NCBI GenBank assembly: GCA_910589415.1
Contig: OU342630.1
Location: forward strand, 88,842,186-88,906,185
From: Malachius bipustulatus
Taxonomy: Eukaryota; Arthropoda; Insecta; Coleoptera; Melyridae
Direction: 5' to 3'
Length of the DNA stretch: 64,000 nt
Positions 46,165-58,342 of this stretch are shown here, one piece after another. The stretch's first letter is position 1. Every line of letters starts with the position of its first letter. The position numbers and the translations under genes are program-made. The notes below the pieces were generated by a model. It ran no database searches. It was not told the DNA's origin and saw only the letters and a program-made list of their open reading frames with translations.

Positions 46165-47155
46165 GAAAAATTTCAGCACACCACTTCTGGTTATACCGGA
46201 AGTAGACACGATCTTCGTTATTTTAAATTGGATAACTTCTATTGAACCTTCCTTTATTTTTATTTTTTTAAATTAACGTTCATTGAGGTTTAGGTTAAAA
46301 AATTAGCTGTTAAAAGTTTTTTTAATTTAAATGTTTCGGGACCGATTGGTTTCTTGTTCACTCATTTGTAAAAAACTTAAAAACATTTTAGAAAACTGTA
46401 CTATAATAAAATCGATCGTCAAAATGGCGTTTTTAGGTATTTTTAATTTTAATTTTTGAAAAATAAATTGACGTTATTGTGATGTTACTATTTTTAATGG
46501 TTTTGTGGTTATCATAATTTTGTTTGTTTTATTTTATTGTTTATTGTGTTATGCGTATATTATTTTGAGTTTTATTACTATTTTTTGTTGGGTTGCAAAA
46601 GTATATTGTTACTGGAACGATGTAACTGCCAGTTTGAGTTGTAGCAGGTAACTTTTTGTTGGATGGTTGTCTATGTTTTCTTTTGTTAGGAATTTGTTGA
46701 TTTTTTTGTTTATGAAATTTTTTGATTTTTAGATTTTAGTACTGTAGTAAAAAATAACAATTTTGGTTTATTAATTTGAAATAGTTTCGGCGATAGTCAA
46801 ACCTCTATAAGATTCTTAGAAGGGGATGGTGGATGTTGTAGATTGTTTAAATTTGAAGTTTTGATGTGAATATGGATTTTTTATAATCAATTTGTTTTTA
46901 AATATCGATCTTCAATTGTTTTTGAGTTTATTTATTTATTTTTTTTTCACTTGCAGAGTCACCAGAACAGTTTTATCTACGAAACTACCTATATGAAGTA
47001 AATTGATGAAAAAATTTGATTTACTAAAAATTTAACAAGTTATTACACAAAACTCAACAAATTAGAAAAACCGCGGATAACGTAATAATTGAAACTGGTC
47101 TTTGAAACTTCGAATAAAAAAAAAAACACTCTTTTAATATAGCACCCTGTATATT
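46165..47155. mobile_element. Left half of a large inverted pair (head-to-head element copies)
   Basis: TTTCAGCACACCACTTCTGG and TATACCGGAAGTAGACAC at 46165-46205, and AACAGTTTTATCTACG through GTTATTACACAAAACTC to TAGCACCCTGTATATTTTT (46965-47155), all recur inverted at 48706-49105. About 600 bp in the middle of this half (46240-46960) has no counterpart. It is either a later insertion here or a deletion in the other half. Confidence 0.68.
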
Positions 47156-47353
47156 TTTTGATTAAACTGCCATTGGTTTGACATGGACAGATGAATCTAA
47201 ATTTAGAAAGAAACGGCTTGTTTAATCGGTGAAAGTCGCATTTTTGGGATGACGAAAATAGTTACCAGAAGTACGAATGTCATTTTCAAGAAACTTGGAG
47301 TTTTAACGTAAATTTTCGACATTTATATTTAAGAAGAAAATTTAAGGGTAAGA
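47156..47353. other. Spacer between nested elements
   Basis: Unique sequence between the outer repeat half and the inner palindrome, with weak inverted similarity to 48494-48705 and no coding content. Confidence 0.35.
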
Positions 47354-48493
47354 TATACAGGCTGAGGCGCTACAAACGCCTCGGTCTGTGTAGCCTAAAT
47401 CATGCACGATTTAAAGAAAATTTAAATCGGCTCTTATACAGGGTTGTAGCGCCTACAATTTAAAATTATTTTGGACTATACAGCATGTCCCATATGAGAG
47501 CGTCATATCAAAGTTATATTTTTATAAATAGCATGCCCTACATTATTACATTTTCGTGTTCTACGTAAAAAACGACTTTCTTAAAGGTTCCCTATAGCTA
47601 TATTTTACGGCTATTGAAATGTTTAATTTTTCCTAAAATACGGGGCTCACAAAAAATTAATTAATCCGAATTTTGTGAAATTTTCAAAATAAATATTCGC
47701 TGAATACTTGGAGAAAAAAAATTCGTGGTTTACTGCAATTGAAACTTTCACAGGTGTCCCAAAAACAGGCCTTACTTAGTACCATATTTGAATAACAATA
47801 ACTTTCTTAAACTATGTATTACACCTTACCCTGTATTTTTTTATCTAGCTTGATAGAAAATTATATCCTCTTTCAAAAGGCATAAAGATATCATACCTCA
47901 AAAATCAATTAATCAAAATCAAAAATCAACTCCTGAATCGTTGATTTTTAAGGTATGATATTATGCTTCTTGAAAGAGGATGTAATTTTCTATTCAACTA
48001 AAAAAAAAAATTACAGGGTAACGTATTTAAGATAAGAAAATTTCAAGTATGGTACAAAGTAAGGCCTATTTTTATGGGACGCCTGTAAAAGTTTCAATTG
48101 AAGTAAACCACGAATTTTTTTCTCCTAGTATGAAGTTGAGTATGGTTCAGCGAATATTTAAAAAAATCTCACAGAATTCCGATTAATTAATTTTTTGCGA
48201 GCCAAGTATTTTAGTAAAAATCAAAATATCTCAAGAGCCGTAAAATATAGTTACAGGGAACCTTCATGAAAGTCCACATATTTTTTTACGTAAAACACGA
48301 AAATGTAATAATATAAGGGGCATGCCATTAAAAAAAAACTTTGATATGACGCTCTCATATGGGACATGCTGTATAGTCCAAAATAATTTTAAGTTGAAGC
48401 ACTACGACCCTGTATAAGACTCAATTTAAAAAAAAAATTTATTGTGCGCGATTTAGGCTACACAGACCGAGGCGTTCAATGAGCCCCTGTATA
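47354..48493. mobile_element. 1.14 kb near-perfect palindromic fold-back element
   Basis: The arms of about 570 bp mirror each other around 47935. Examples: GACCGAGGCGTT (right) against AACGCCTCGGTC (left); CCCATATGAGAGCGTCATATC against GATATGACGCTCTCATATG; AAATTCGTGGTTTACTGCAA against TTGAAGTAAACCACGAATTT; and TCAACTC…TGATTTTTAAGGTATGATA near the turn. The ends are TATACAGG and CCTGTATA with TA flanks. Arm identity looks about 85-90%. No open frame of note. Confidence 0.85.
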
Positions 48494-48705
48494 TTTGTTA
48501 ATTTTTTTTATATTCTTCAATTGTTGCAATTAACGTTTCAAATTTTAGTTTTTTGTTCATTAGGCTAATGAAAACATTCAGTTTTTTAACAACATTTTTA
48601 AATATTTAATTATTTACTAGTTTTTTTGAGTTTCCGTAACAAGTTCTAATTTTTGACTTTTTGCCATGAATATCATTTTTGTTCAGTTTTTTTTTATGGC
48701 GCAAA

Positions 48706-49105
48706 AATATACAGAGTGCTATTTAAAAAGAATGTTATTTTTTAATTTTAATATTTGAAATTTGAAAAACCTTTTTAAATGACCTTTTCTGCGTGTTTCA
48801 TTTGTCGAGTTTTATGTAATAACTTGTGATTTTTTTAAGAAAAAAATTTATTCAATCAATATTATGTCATATAGGTTCCTAGATCCTTAGATAAACTGTT
48901 TTAGTGAGACTTTGTGCAAGTGTTAAAAAATTTGTAAAAGTCATAATAACTCAAAAACAATTGAAGATGTTGTATTATCAAAGTCACATAAATTTTTGAT
49001 GAGGAGCACGAATCCATGAAAAAACACTCCGTTCCAATTAAAATAAAGAAGTTTGTGTCTACTCCCGGTATAGCCGGAAGTGGTGTTGTGCTGCAAATAT
49101 TTCTA
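48706..49105. mobile_element. Right half of the large inverted pair
   Basis: It starts TACAGAGTGCTATTTAAAAA and ends near GAAGTGGTGTTGTGCTGCAA. It is about 400 bp and inverted relative to 46165-47155. The inner ends of both halves read TACAG(A/G)GTGCTAT, the terminal word of the TACAGG-type elements. The frame 48901-49179 is a chance reading. Confidence 0.66.
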
Positions 49106-52100
49106 AAATTTTGGATTTTTCCTATAACACAGAAATGCAGAAAATAAAAACTGCCAGACTGACAGTTTAGCCTGAACATTGCTATCTCCCAAAGGTTTTA
49201 ACTAAACTATCTTCAAATTTCCATGCTAAGTAGCTACTCATTTTAGAATAGATATATTTTTTGGTAAATTGTGCTGCAGTGTCAGGTACCTACTTGCGTT
49301 TACTGTTGAATACCTATATCTATTAAACTAGGTAGTAGCTACCCATAATGCTTTTATGCTTTAGAAACGATTAGCTTACAGCGAGTGAATATCTCATCTT
49401 AAAGAGGTCCTTCTGCGGTCACTAACCAAGAGTGCTTTATTAGCTATCGTCTAGATACACAAGACATGTAACAGTCATTGTATACTTACATTCGATGTTT
49501 TATGTTTGAAATTACACGCTTGAATTTGTTTATTCAAGACAGGTATGATGAAGGAGGCCTGCTTTGGATTGTTTGAACTACGTTGGATGGTTTCCTTGCT
49601 ATATCTGATGGAGTGGCGAAAACTATACTTAGATGATTAGGTATATTATGATTATTTGTGTAGCTTGCAAATTCAAGTGACATGTCCTTAAATAATTGCA
49701 ACAACTACTGTCTGCATTGTTCCACAGCCTGGGAGACGTAAAAATGGGAATGAGTTGGGAATGGCAATTAATTCGCCCCACTCTGTGCACCTTATTTCCA
49801 TTTTGATGTGTCCCAGATTGAAATTTTCATATTTTGCTTCACAATACTCATTAAATAATATACTCATTCTTTTTTCTGTGTTTCTTCATAATATGTCAAA
49901 CTGGTATTAAAAATATATGCCTTTCTTAGAATATAAGCAAAACCAGATAATATGAAGATAGGTGCAAGTCGAGTGTATATTTGGAGAGATTTACTTCGGC
50001 AGAAGCATTTTCTCCTTTACGATGCCAGGATATATCAACATTATTGGATTTGTTTATATAATACGCTTGTCAACACCTACATTAAAGTTATACTTGTCAA
50101 CCAAATTTGAGGTATACTTTTCAGGTAACCGTTGATGAGTGTATACCATCTGCGAATCATTAACTTCATTATTTGGGTCAAGGTGTTAAAGCTAAGACGG
50201 CACTAGTTGGCCCAAGGCTACATTACTACGGCAATTAATCATTTTATTGCAGTTTATATGCAGGTAACAACTGATGCTTGGAAGAAGTAGTATCTCATTA
50301 AGTGGCTGCCACTTCTCGAAATGAAGTCCATAGGTTTCAAACATGTACTGCCGTATTGATTTACTATTTCGATTTATTATCGATCTCGGTGTGGTGTCAA
50401 TAATCATAACTGAAAACAAATATATAAAAAAAAGTTTTAATGTATTTTCAATAGCACTGTTTGTTCTCATAGTTGAGTTTTACTGCTACCCAAACTCAAA
50501 TCATTAAATGCTCTTATAGCTGACCTTAAATCGTAATACTCGAAATTGTCTACCTTTCATACTTCCTGCATGAGTACTTATTCGAGCATCTTCAGAACTT
50601 TCGACTCTCTTTCCACCAGTTGCATTATCATGCGATTTCCATCTCCGCTTTCCGATTAAATTTTGAAGAGCCCTTTCACTGCATACTTAGAAATTGAGTT
50701 GAGTGGAAAATAAATAAAGATAAATTTGTAAATAATAAACACTCTTTCATGTTTTTCCTACTAGACACCACGCGCTGGCACTTACTACAGTTCGCGTTTT
50801 CATCTTCTCTCATGCAGTTCTTTGAGTGTCTAAACCTTGACTCTGATTTGTGTCTCAAAGGATTTAATTACTCGGCAATGATGAAGGGAGGTGACCATGT
50901 TTTACATAGGAGAAAAACAATAGACATATTCTCTTCGATACACCGAAGAGGCCATGCCCCCTAACATTTGTGGGGTTAGTCTCAAACTGCAGAGCAGAGA
51001 ACTGATGTGATAAAATCCATACATACCTCTCTTATTAAATACGGATACCAGCGTTAAGCATATCACTTACACGTTATAACAACTTCAACAGTGTTACTAT
51101 CGCACCCATGTTGGACCTCGGGAACACCTAATCACACATGTAGTCATCATTGAAGCTTTCTGGTGACTGGTTCCTGAAGTTTGTTGCTGAATTCCTTGAA
51201 AGGCGTCTCTTTGACTAAGTTACTTACCGCTCAAGTAAAATAGCTTGAATTTTTCTTTGGATTTAGTAACGCATAATTGAGCGCTTGCTATTAACGAACT
51301 TCAAGACAGAGTACAAAATAAAGAGGAGATAGTGGAGTGGAATCTATTTTCTTTTTTAATTCGTTTCTTGCTCTGTCAGAATAAATGGGGCATTCTCGTT
51401 TACTTCGTTCTGTTGCATATACGCCTTTCGATCAAATGGTAGAAACCGATTTCCACGGTGACAGCAGATGTTTTATCGGTACTTCCGTCAGCTAAGTGAA
51501 CTAGCAGCTCAGTTAGATCATAAGACGATGGTTTCGTGGATACCTAAGATAATAAGACGTTGGATGACATCACGTTCTACGCGTAGATAAAATAGATGAA
51601 AACCGAAATAATCATAAATTTACCTTTTGATGGATTCTGTGGTATATTAATAAGAATTAAATTCGTGAAACTTCGAGGTGGTCCTTACTAACCAAGGAGT
51701 CGACGGACGAAGCATGATAGGAGTTTCAGTTGCCTAGCACATGCACCAATGGGAACGGGAGTGCGAGGTGCAATCTATAACTCGCCTTATAATTGCTATA
51801 ATCGCCACTTTATGACAGATGATGTATATTTAACACAATTTACCACAGCTTATTAATCGCTGAGTCTAGAAACTTTGAAAAGTTGTTAGAAAATGTGGAT
51901 TGATCGACATAATAATTATATTATTATGGATTTTCCATAATAATAAATTTCTCATGCAATTTGCTTGAATATATTTTACGCAATTCACACGATAAGTATC
52001 TGCACAAGAAAATTGTTGCATAAAAACCAAAATCGGACAGACAAGTCAGAAAGCTCCAATTTGCATGTGGTTTTAACTTTCAATAACATTTCAACCAACT

Positions 52101-52286
52101 CCTGCGGGACTGCAGGAGCGGGAGAGGTTGGTTTCATGCGATTCTCGCCGCAGCTTACGTCCCGCGCTCAGATCGCTGCACACCCGCTCCCGCAGTCTCG
52201 TGTTGGTCTGTCAACACCTTAATGGTGTAAAAATCTAAATGCTATTTTTAACTGAGTGCGGTGACACTATAATAAACCTAAAATAT
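49106..52286. other. Presumed intron; no gene recognised
   Basis: AT-rich sequence with overlapping short frames on both strands at 50192-50964 that match nothing I know. A GC-rich hairpin is listed separately (52095-52213). Confidence 0.4.
52095..52213. repeat. GC-rich hairpin element
   Basis: ACCAACTCCTGCGGGACTGC then AGGAGCGG on the left mirrors ACCAACACGAGACTGCGGG then AGCGG on the right strand (about 80 bp apart). It stands out strongly by base composition. It could be a very short MITE; no clear target duplication. Confidence 0.45.
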
Positions 52287-54166
52287 TAGTGTATTTTTTA
52301 ACAAAAAAATACACTATTGAGGACGACATCACTTTCCAAAAATCACCCAAACTCATCAAATGTCCACCGATCATGACCCCCAGATCACGAAAAAGTGGTT
52401 TTACAAAATTCACCTGCCCACGATATATATATATATATAATGATGATGTTAATGAGCGCAAAGAATTAAAATTTTGAATTTATATATATATATATATTTA
52501 TATATTTATATATTTATTTCTCCAAAATCACGAAATTTTGATTTTAAAAACGCTCCTGTAGCTTTATCTTTCAAGATTAGTAAACGAAATTTTGCACTCT
52601 TATTAAATATTAGGAACAATTTTGATTTTCATTAAAAAAATTTCCAAAAGTCGCGTCACTTCTACAGGATGTCCCTTCAAAATTCGGAAAATCCGGTTTT
52701 TGTCACCTCATTTCAGGTCGCAGTTTTCAATCTAGGAGACTGAAATTTTTGTGGAAGTAAGATATCCACAAGGAGTGGTCTGGTATTGCACTTGAGCAAA
52801 ATCGATCGAGCCGTTTCAAAATGGCGGCCATTTTAATTTTTGGAAAAAGGACTATTTTTTGAACCCCTGTATAAGCTAGATAGAAAAAGAGTTTTATATC
52901 AAATTCACAACATTGGAAGTAAATGACTTGAAATTTAATTTCATGCAACAAAATTTGCATTTTTTCTATTAATAAGCCAGTGGCGTGGGTAGAAAAAGGG
53001 TAAAAATGGCTAAATTTCTCCAACAATTTATGAGCACATTTTTGAAGTAATTAAACTGAAATTTTTACAGTAGACAACTATACTAATAGACTTCAACCCT
53101 TGAGAATTTCAAAAAGTAAATAAGAAAAATGGCGGAGATATTCGATTTTTTTTACATGATGTTTTTTTTAAATTAATTTCTCTAAATTTTTAAAAACGCT
53201 CCTGTAGCTTCATCTTTCAAGATTAATGAACGAAATTTTTTACTCTTATAAACCTTAGGGCTGACGTTTGATTTTCGTAAAAAACATTATCCTAGAGTTG
53301 TGTTACTTCTACAGGATGTCCCTCCGAATTTCAGAAAAAAAACCGTCCGTGAGGCACGGTTTCTGGTCGAAGTTTTCAATCTAGAGCGCTGAATTTTTTT
53401 TGGTAGTAAGATACCCTCAAGTAGTCGTCTGGTACTGTATTTGAGTAAAATAGGTAAAGACATTCCAAAATGGCGGCCTTTTCAATTTTTGGAAAATGGC
53501 TAGATTTTGAACCCCTAAATAGGCAAGATCAAAAACTTTTAAACAAAATTAACAAGATTGGAATAAACTAATTTGAAATTTGAGCTAATGCAATACAATT
53601 TGCATCATTTCTATTAATAAGCCAGAGGCGTGGGTAGGAAAAGGGTAAAAATGTCTACATTTCTATAAACATTCATGAGCTTATTTTTGAAGGAATAGAA
53701 CGGAAATTTTGATAGTAGACAACTATACTAATAGCATTTAACCTTCAAAAATTTCAAGAAGCAAATATAAAAATGGCGGAGATATTCGAATATTTTTAAA
53801 TGATGTTTATTCCTCTAAAATTTCAAACTTTCGGTTTTCAAAACTCTCCTTTCAGTTTTTTCCGAATTTATTAAAGGTAGTGTGAAAAATAGTATTTTTC
53901 AAGTAAAGTTAGCCAGTGGCGGGCATAGGAAAAGGGACAAAATTGTGAAATTTTGCCAATTTTTTTGATTTTTAAATTCAAAAATCCATTCTAAGGCACG
54001 TGTTCAAACGAAATGAAATGAAATTATCACAGAAAATTTTTCACATTAAAGCACTACGCTAACATGACATGACTTGCTAACAATAATTTAAAAAGCGGTG
54101 AAAATATTCATAATTGAATCGCATAAAAATACACTATTTCTGCGATTGATGCGCAAGAAGGTTTTT
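52287..54166 (-). mobile_element. Helitron/Helentron-like non-autonomous element, copy B
   Basis: A 1880-bp inverted counterpart of 8488-10367. Read on the minus strand it starts AAAAACCTTCTTGCGCATC and ends in the hairpin TAGTGTATTTTTT…AAAAAATACACTA followed by A. The flanks differ from copy A on both sides, which defines the boundaries to within a few bases. It contains the same two 645-bp units, the AT tract (interrupted here) and the 5' subterminal TAGTGTATTTTTA. The frame 52727-53026 corresponds to one in copy A with few changes, reflecting recent common origin and not coding function. Confidence 0.68.
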
Positions 54167-56393
54167 TTTTGTTAATGTTTAGTCAATTAATAATCTATGG
54201 GTTATTTATTATTGACTAGCGTAAACAATTACTTAAAATTATTGCCTAGCGATTAAGTGATAAATAAGTCGCAAGTGATTAATCATTAGGTATTACAGGT
54301 ATTGCCTTACGAAACTGGCTTTCAACCAGCGTTTAGAATAAATAATTAATTTATATTAGTCGATTTGTAATTCTTATATTTCACAGCTTACAGAGATAAC
54401 GAAACAAAGTTACTATAAAACATATGAAATTACAGTGTGGGAATTTCAGACATATGTCTGGATTGAAACGAGTAGGTTGAAGGTATGTACAGACCAGGAA
54501 ATATATGCATAAGTGTTTACGAGATAAACAGTTAAGAGACGGTCCATATTTATAAACTTTCACTTGTATTGTACCGTTCTGAGATTTTATTTTGATGTTA
54601 ATACGGATTTAATTTATTATACAAATATGTAATGTAAATAAATCACTGCATACCAGTTACATGATATCTCTCCTCTTGTCTTTGCCTTTGAACACTGAAG
54701 ACAAATAATTCAGGAAATAGCTGGGTAAACTTGCTAATGACTAAAACTGTCCAGCGATAGGAGTATTATAGGAGGTAGGTGCAGTTCAACGGTTCAAATT
54801 CATAACCGTATGCAAAATATTTGATAATATATGTGCCTACATTTGTTGTCTAAAAATATCTGGAAAATTCAATGGAGGCGCTTAAGAAACATCACCTTTG
54901 ATCTCGCTACCGCTAGAAAACATTAGCATAGTTTCAAGCGGGAAAGCACATTAGGTATAAGAACATGAAAAAAAAAACACTGCTGACCTACCATCTTAGC
55001 AACAGTAAAGCTTATTCAAATTTTATTATTCGTTTATATCCGTTTTTTGCGTTATCGATTGTATTGTATTTTATGGGGGATGCATCTACACTTGTAGACG
55101 TACATGAATTTGAATTGATGTAGATTGTATTCCTCAGAAAACACAATACCCTTGGAATCTTATTCCAAAGTTATGTGGTTCGATTCATGAAAGAAGTCTG
55201 AAATCGGAGTAACGAGCTGAACCTGATTGCGTTGTTGCGGCTCGACGTCTATTTCTTCCCTCCGTGTTGTTCTAGGTTGGATCAAACGAGTGATATATGT
55301 TAGTAATAAAAGTGACTAATAATCAGAAGAGGGTAGTTACCTACCATAAATCCTTAACCAGTCAGAAGAATGCCCAATGAAGTGTGTCATTGAACTCGAA
55401 TGGGGATTATTTTATGACTGTTTACGTAGGATTTATGCTATATCTATCCCCTTCACAATGTTGGTCACCTTTCATTACTACCATATATCTATCATTCTAT
55501 TATTTAATTAAAGTCTTGCTATTTGTTTTTTGATATTTATTTTCAGAGGTTGTGATTTTATTAATCGATTTCAAGCGATTTATTGAAGAAAAGTATACTA
55601 TTTTTGGCCGCTTTACCACCAAATACAATTTTTTTTAACCGCTGGTGGCCGAACGAAAATTAATTAAACTGATTATGTCATTCTATGGTCCTATATTAAT
55701 TACACGAATCCTCAAAGTTTCAGTTTTTTATCTTTAAAATTAACCTTATTTCCGGGGTGGTTATAAAGTAATGTACCACCCATGTTGATGCAAAGGTCCT
55801 AACGGCCGTGCAGAAATGTTTAATGCAATTTTTAAAATGTAAAGTACATAATTGCGGTAGATCCTGCAAAAGATGTGAAAACGTGGATGTTGATAAGACA
55901 TACTCAGAGATCAGCAGTTCTGGACTAGAAACATCTGCTAATACCTTGTACAAAGACACTCGATATTAATCAGTCCATTTCTTCCAGGGTTATATCTTAT
56001 TGTTCAAAAATAATAATTTATTTATTAAATTAGTATGTATGTATAGTATACATATTATCTAATCTAATTGTACCATCATATAAATTTGTTGCCTACAAGC
56101 AAAAAATTTGGCATCTAATAAGGCAACGAATCCTATATTTAAAAAATGAAGGTCGCCAGAAATGCATGGGTAAGATAAGGAAATAAAAGCAAAACAGTTT
56201 GCATGTGAAACTTTTCTGATCAGGCAAATACTTTAAAAGACCATAATTGTCACAAACATAACTGCATGGGCTCCCTGCACATTTTATGATTTATTGTTAT
56301 TAAAAAAAATTATCTTATACATACTATACATTTAAGTTTAAAGAAACCCTACAGTAAGGAGTAACTAATAAACAACAAAAACTTTGATTTCAG
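54167..56393. other. 3' part of the presumed long intron
   Basis: AT-rich sequence without recognisable elements, ending in ACTTTGATTTCAG, a good acceptor before the terminal exon. The minus-strand frames 54381-54563 and 55720-55959 are unrecognised. Confidence 0.4.
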
Positions 56394-56515
56394 GAGGAGT
56401 TTTCTTGAGGCCTGACGATGGAAATGTTTACACCACACTAGAACCAACATTGAGCAGCAACCCAAATGTCTACTTCCAAAGAGGAAACGGGGTTCATCCA
56501 GGAATGATGTACTGA
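56394..56515 (+). CDS. Terminal coding exon of an unidentified host gene
   Basis: The acceptor GATTTCAG (to 56393) is followed by 122 nt, entered with two bases of a split codon. It reads GVFLRPDDGNVYTTLEPTLS, then SNPNVYFQRGNGVHPGMMY, then TGA. Composition and codon use differ plainly from the AT-rich surroundings, and AATAAA follows 33 bp after the stop. The phase fits the exon at 32047-32139, giving …TRYLP-G-GVFLRPDD… across the junction. Whether other exons lie between them I cannot tell. I do not recognise the protein; the tail looks like a conserved C-terminus of a regulatory protein, but that is only an impression. Confidence 0.68.
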
Positions 56516-56547
56516 ACGACGGCTTTCTTCTTATTTTTAAAACGTTT

Positions 56548-56553
56548 AATAAA
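56548..56553 (+). terminator. Polyadenylation signal of the terminal exon
   Basis: AATAAA lies 33 bp past the TGA at 56513-56515, giving a very short 3' UTR if used. It is followed by a T-rich stretch. Confidence 0.6.
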
Positions 56554-57566
56554 CATTTTTCAAAACAATTTAAACATAATGCAAGAAATTGAAAATCTAA
56601 AAATCTTCAAAATAGACATTAGAAAAGTATAGTCAAACGTTCTGCTGTAGGTACAAGAAAAAAAATTCAGTAATGATCTCGGTTTTATGCAATGAACCAT
56701 CTTTTTATCAAAGGTATTTTTAATTTTTGACTTTTTAGATCAATTAAGAAAAGTAACATGTTATGTTTTGTTGTTGCGGATGCGCCTGTAGCTACCTATA
56801 TCCCACAAAAAACCAGATGTAATTTAAATTCAAAATTGACGGTACCAGGTTCCATCAGGCATAGAAATAAAAGAATGAAATTAATGAAATTACCGTAACA
56901 AATTTGCAAGTTCTTCCAGGCTCCAGCTCATGCTTGACACCACTTTATCAAGTTTCTTAGCTTGAAAAAATTATGTTGGTATTAATTTTTTAGAGAATAT
57001 CATTCTGTCATAAGATCTGTTATTTTGAGTATGATTTTGAAATGGATCTCATCCCTACATTGATGGAATTTTTCACTTTGAATATATTTTCTATAATGGC
57101 ATTCTGCTTCTTGGGGTGAAATACTATAGAGATGCAGTTTCCCTAAATAAACAAGAATAATTCACCATATAATCAGTATATAATTCCATAAGAGTTGGTA
57201 CATATATTATAGGGATAAAATGTCATGATTACGGCATTTTCCACACTATGCAGCTCGTTCCCGACCATGTTATTCTCTAACTCAAAGTTTTTCGCTAAAA
57301 TGTATGAATAAAATCTTCTAATTGCGAGAATTTTTTTACATATTATTATATTTGCAGTTTTAAGTTGCATCAACCGTTGATGTTATTGGCTATTTGTACA
57401 TTATTGTGAGTTACAGTAAGCTTAAGAAATATTCAACAGTTCTTAATAACAACATATAACATACAATACAAGAAATTTCAGCATCTTTAAGGTATTGGTA
57501 ATGTGATAAGAACGAGAAGGTACACAAGATAAATATAAAATTATACAGTATTGGTGGGTCACTTTT
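56554..57566. other. Intergenic; no gene recognised
   Basis: AT-rich sequence downstream of the terminal exon. No element ends were paired. Confidence 0.4.
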
Positions 57567-58342
57567 TACGACAGCGTATTAGTGCCACAGCACAAATTTT
57601 TTTTTAATATTTCGACATTTCAAAACTCAAAATTTTGAGTTTCAGTCTCACAATTTTGAAATTTGAAAGTAAAAATTTTGAAATTGCAAAGTAAAAATTT
57701 TGAGATTAAGTCTTGAGAATAAATCTCAAAATTTTGGTAGAAGTAGTACGCATGCGAGATTCAAAGAGATTATTCCGCTGTTGAAATACAGTTGGAATAC
57801 AGCACAGTGTTGCCAGGTTGTACTGATTTTACGATATGTATAGATTTTTACTGAATAAAAAAGATGACCAGATTGATCGGTTCTAAACCAGATTGATCGG
57901 AACCTGATGAGTCAGCTATTGTTAGTTTTTTCCCTGAAATTTCAAGAAAAAGAAAAAAAAAGAAAAGTAAAATGTAAAATAGATAGAAGAAAAAGCCCTA
58001 GAGGCTGTAAATTTCAAGGGGGAGAGAGAACCTAACAACGACCAAACACATGACTTATCAGATTCTGGACAAAATTCAGCTACTAAATCACGCAACACAG
58101 GACTTCGTTGAGTGACATGCGCATTCTTGCTTAACAACAATGGTTGTTTGCTTTCAGTGCCAATATTTCGACATTTCAAAACTCAAAATTTTGAATTTAA
58201 ATCACAAAATTTTGAGAATTAAACTCTGCATTGTGACAAAAAATCACAAAATTTTGCCTTTGCAATCTCAAAATTTTGAGATTTGAAATGTCGAAATATT
58301 AAAAAAAAATAATTTGCGCTGTGTCACTAATACGCCGTCGTA
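57567..58342. mobile_element. 776-bp MITE filled with CAAAATTTTG palindromes
   Basis: The left end TACGACAGCGTATTAGTGCC, then ACAGCACAAATT, mirrors the right end, complemented: TACGACGGCGTATTAGTGAC, then ACAGCGCAAATT. Similarity continues through TAATATTTCGACATTTC to about 80 bp. TA flanks both sides. The subterminal zones contain many copies of the self-complementary word CAAAATTTTG or a close variant. The AATATTTCGACATTTC block recurs a third time internally (about 58162), so a further copy may have been captured. The frame 57922-58179 is not coding by any recognisable sign. Confidence 0.82.

Noticed and set aside
50192..50964. A small gene at 50.2-51.0 kb
   Set aside because: Overlapping frames on both strands, no motif, and no matching splice signals.
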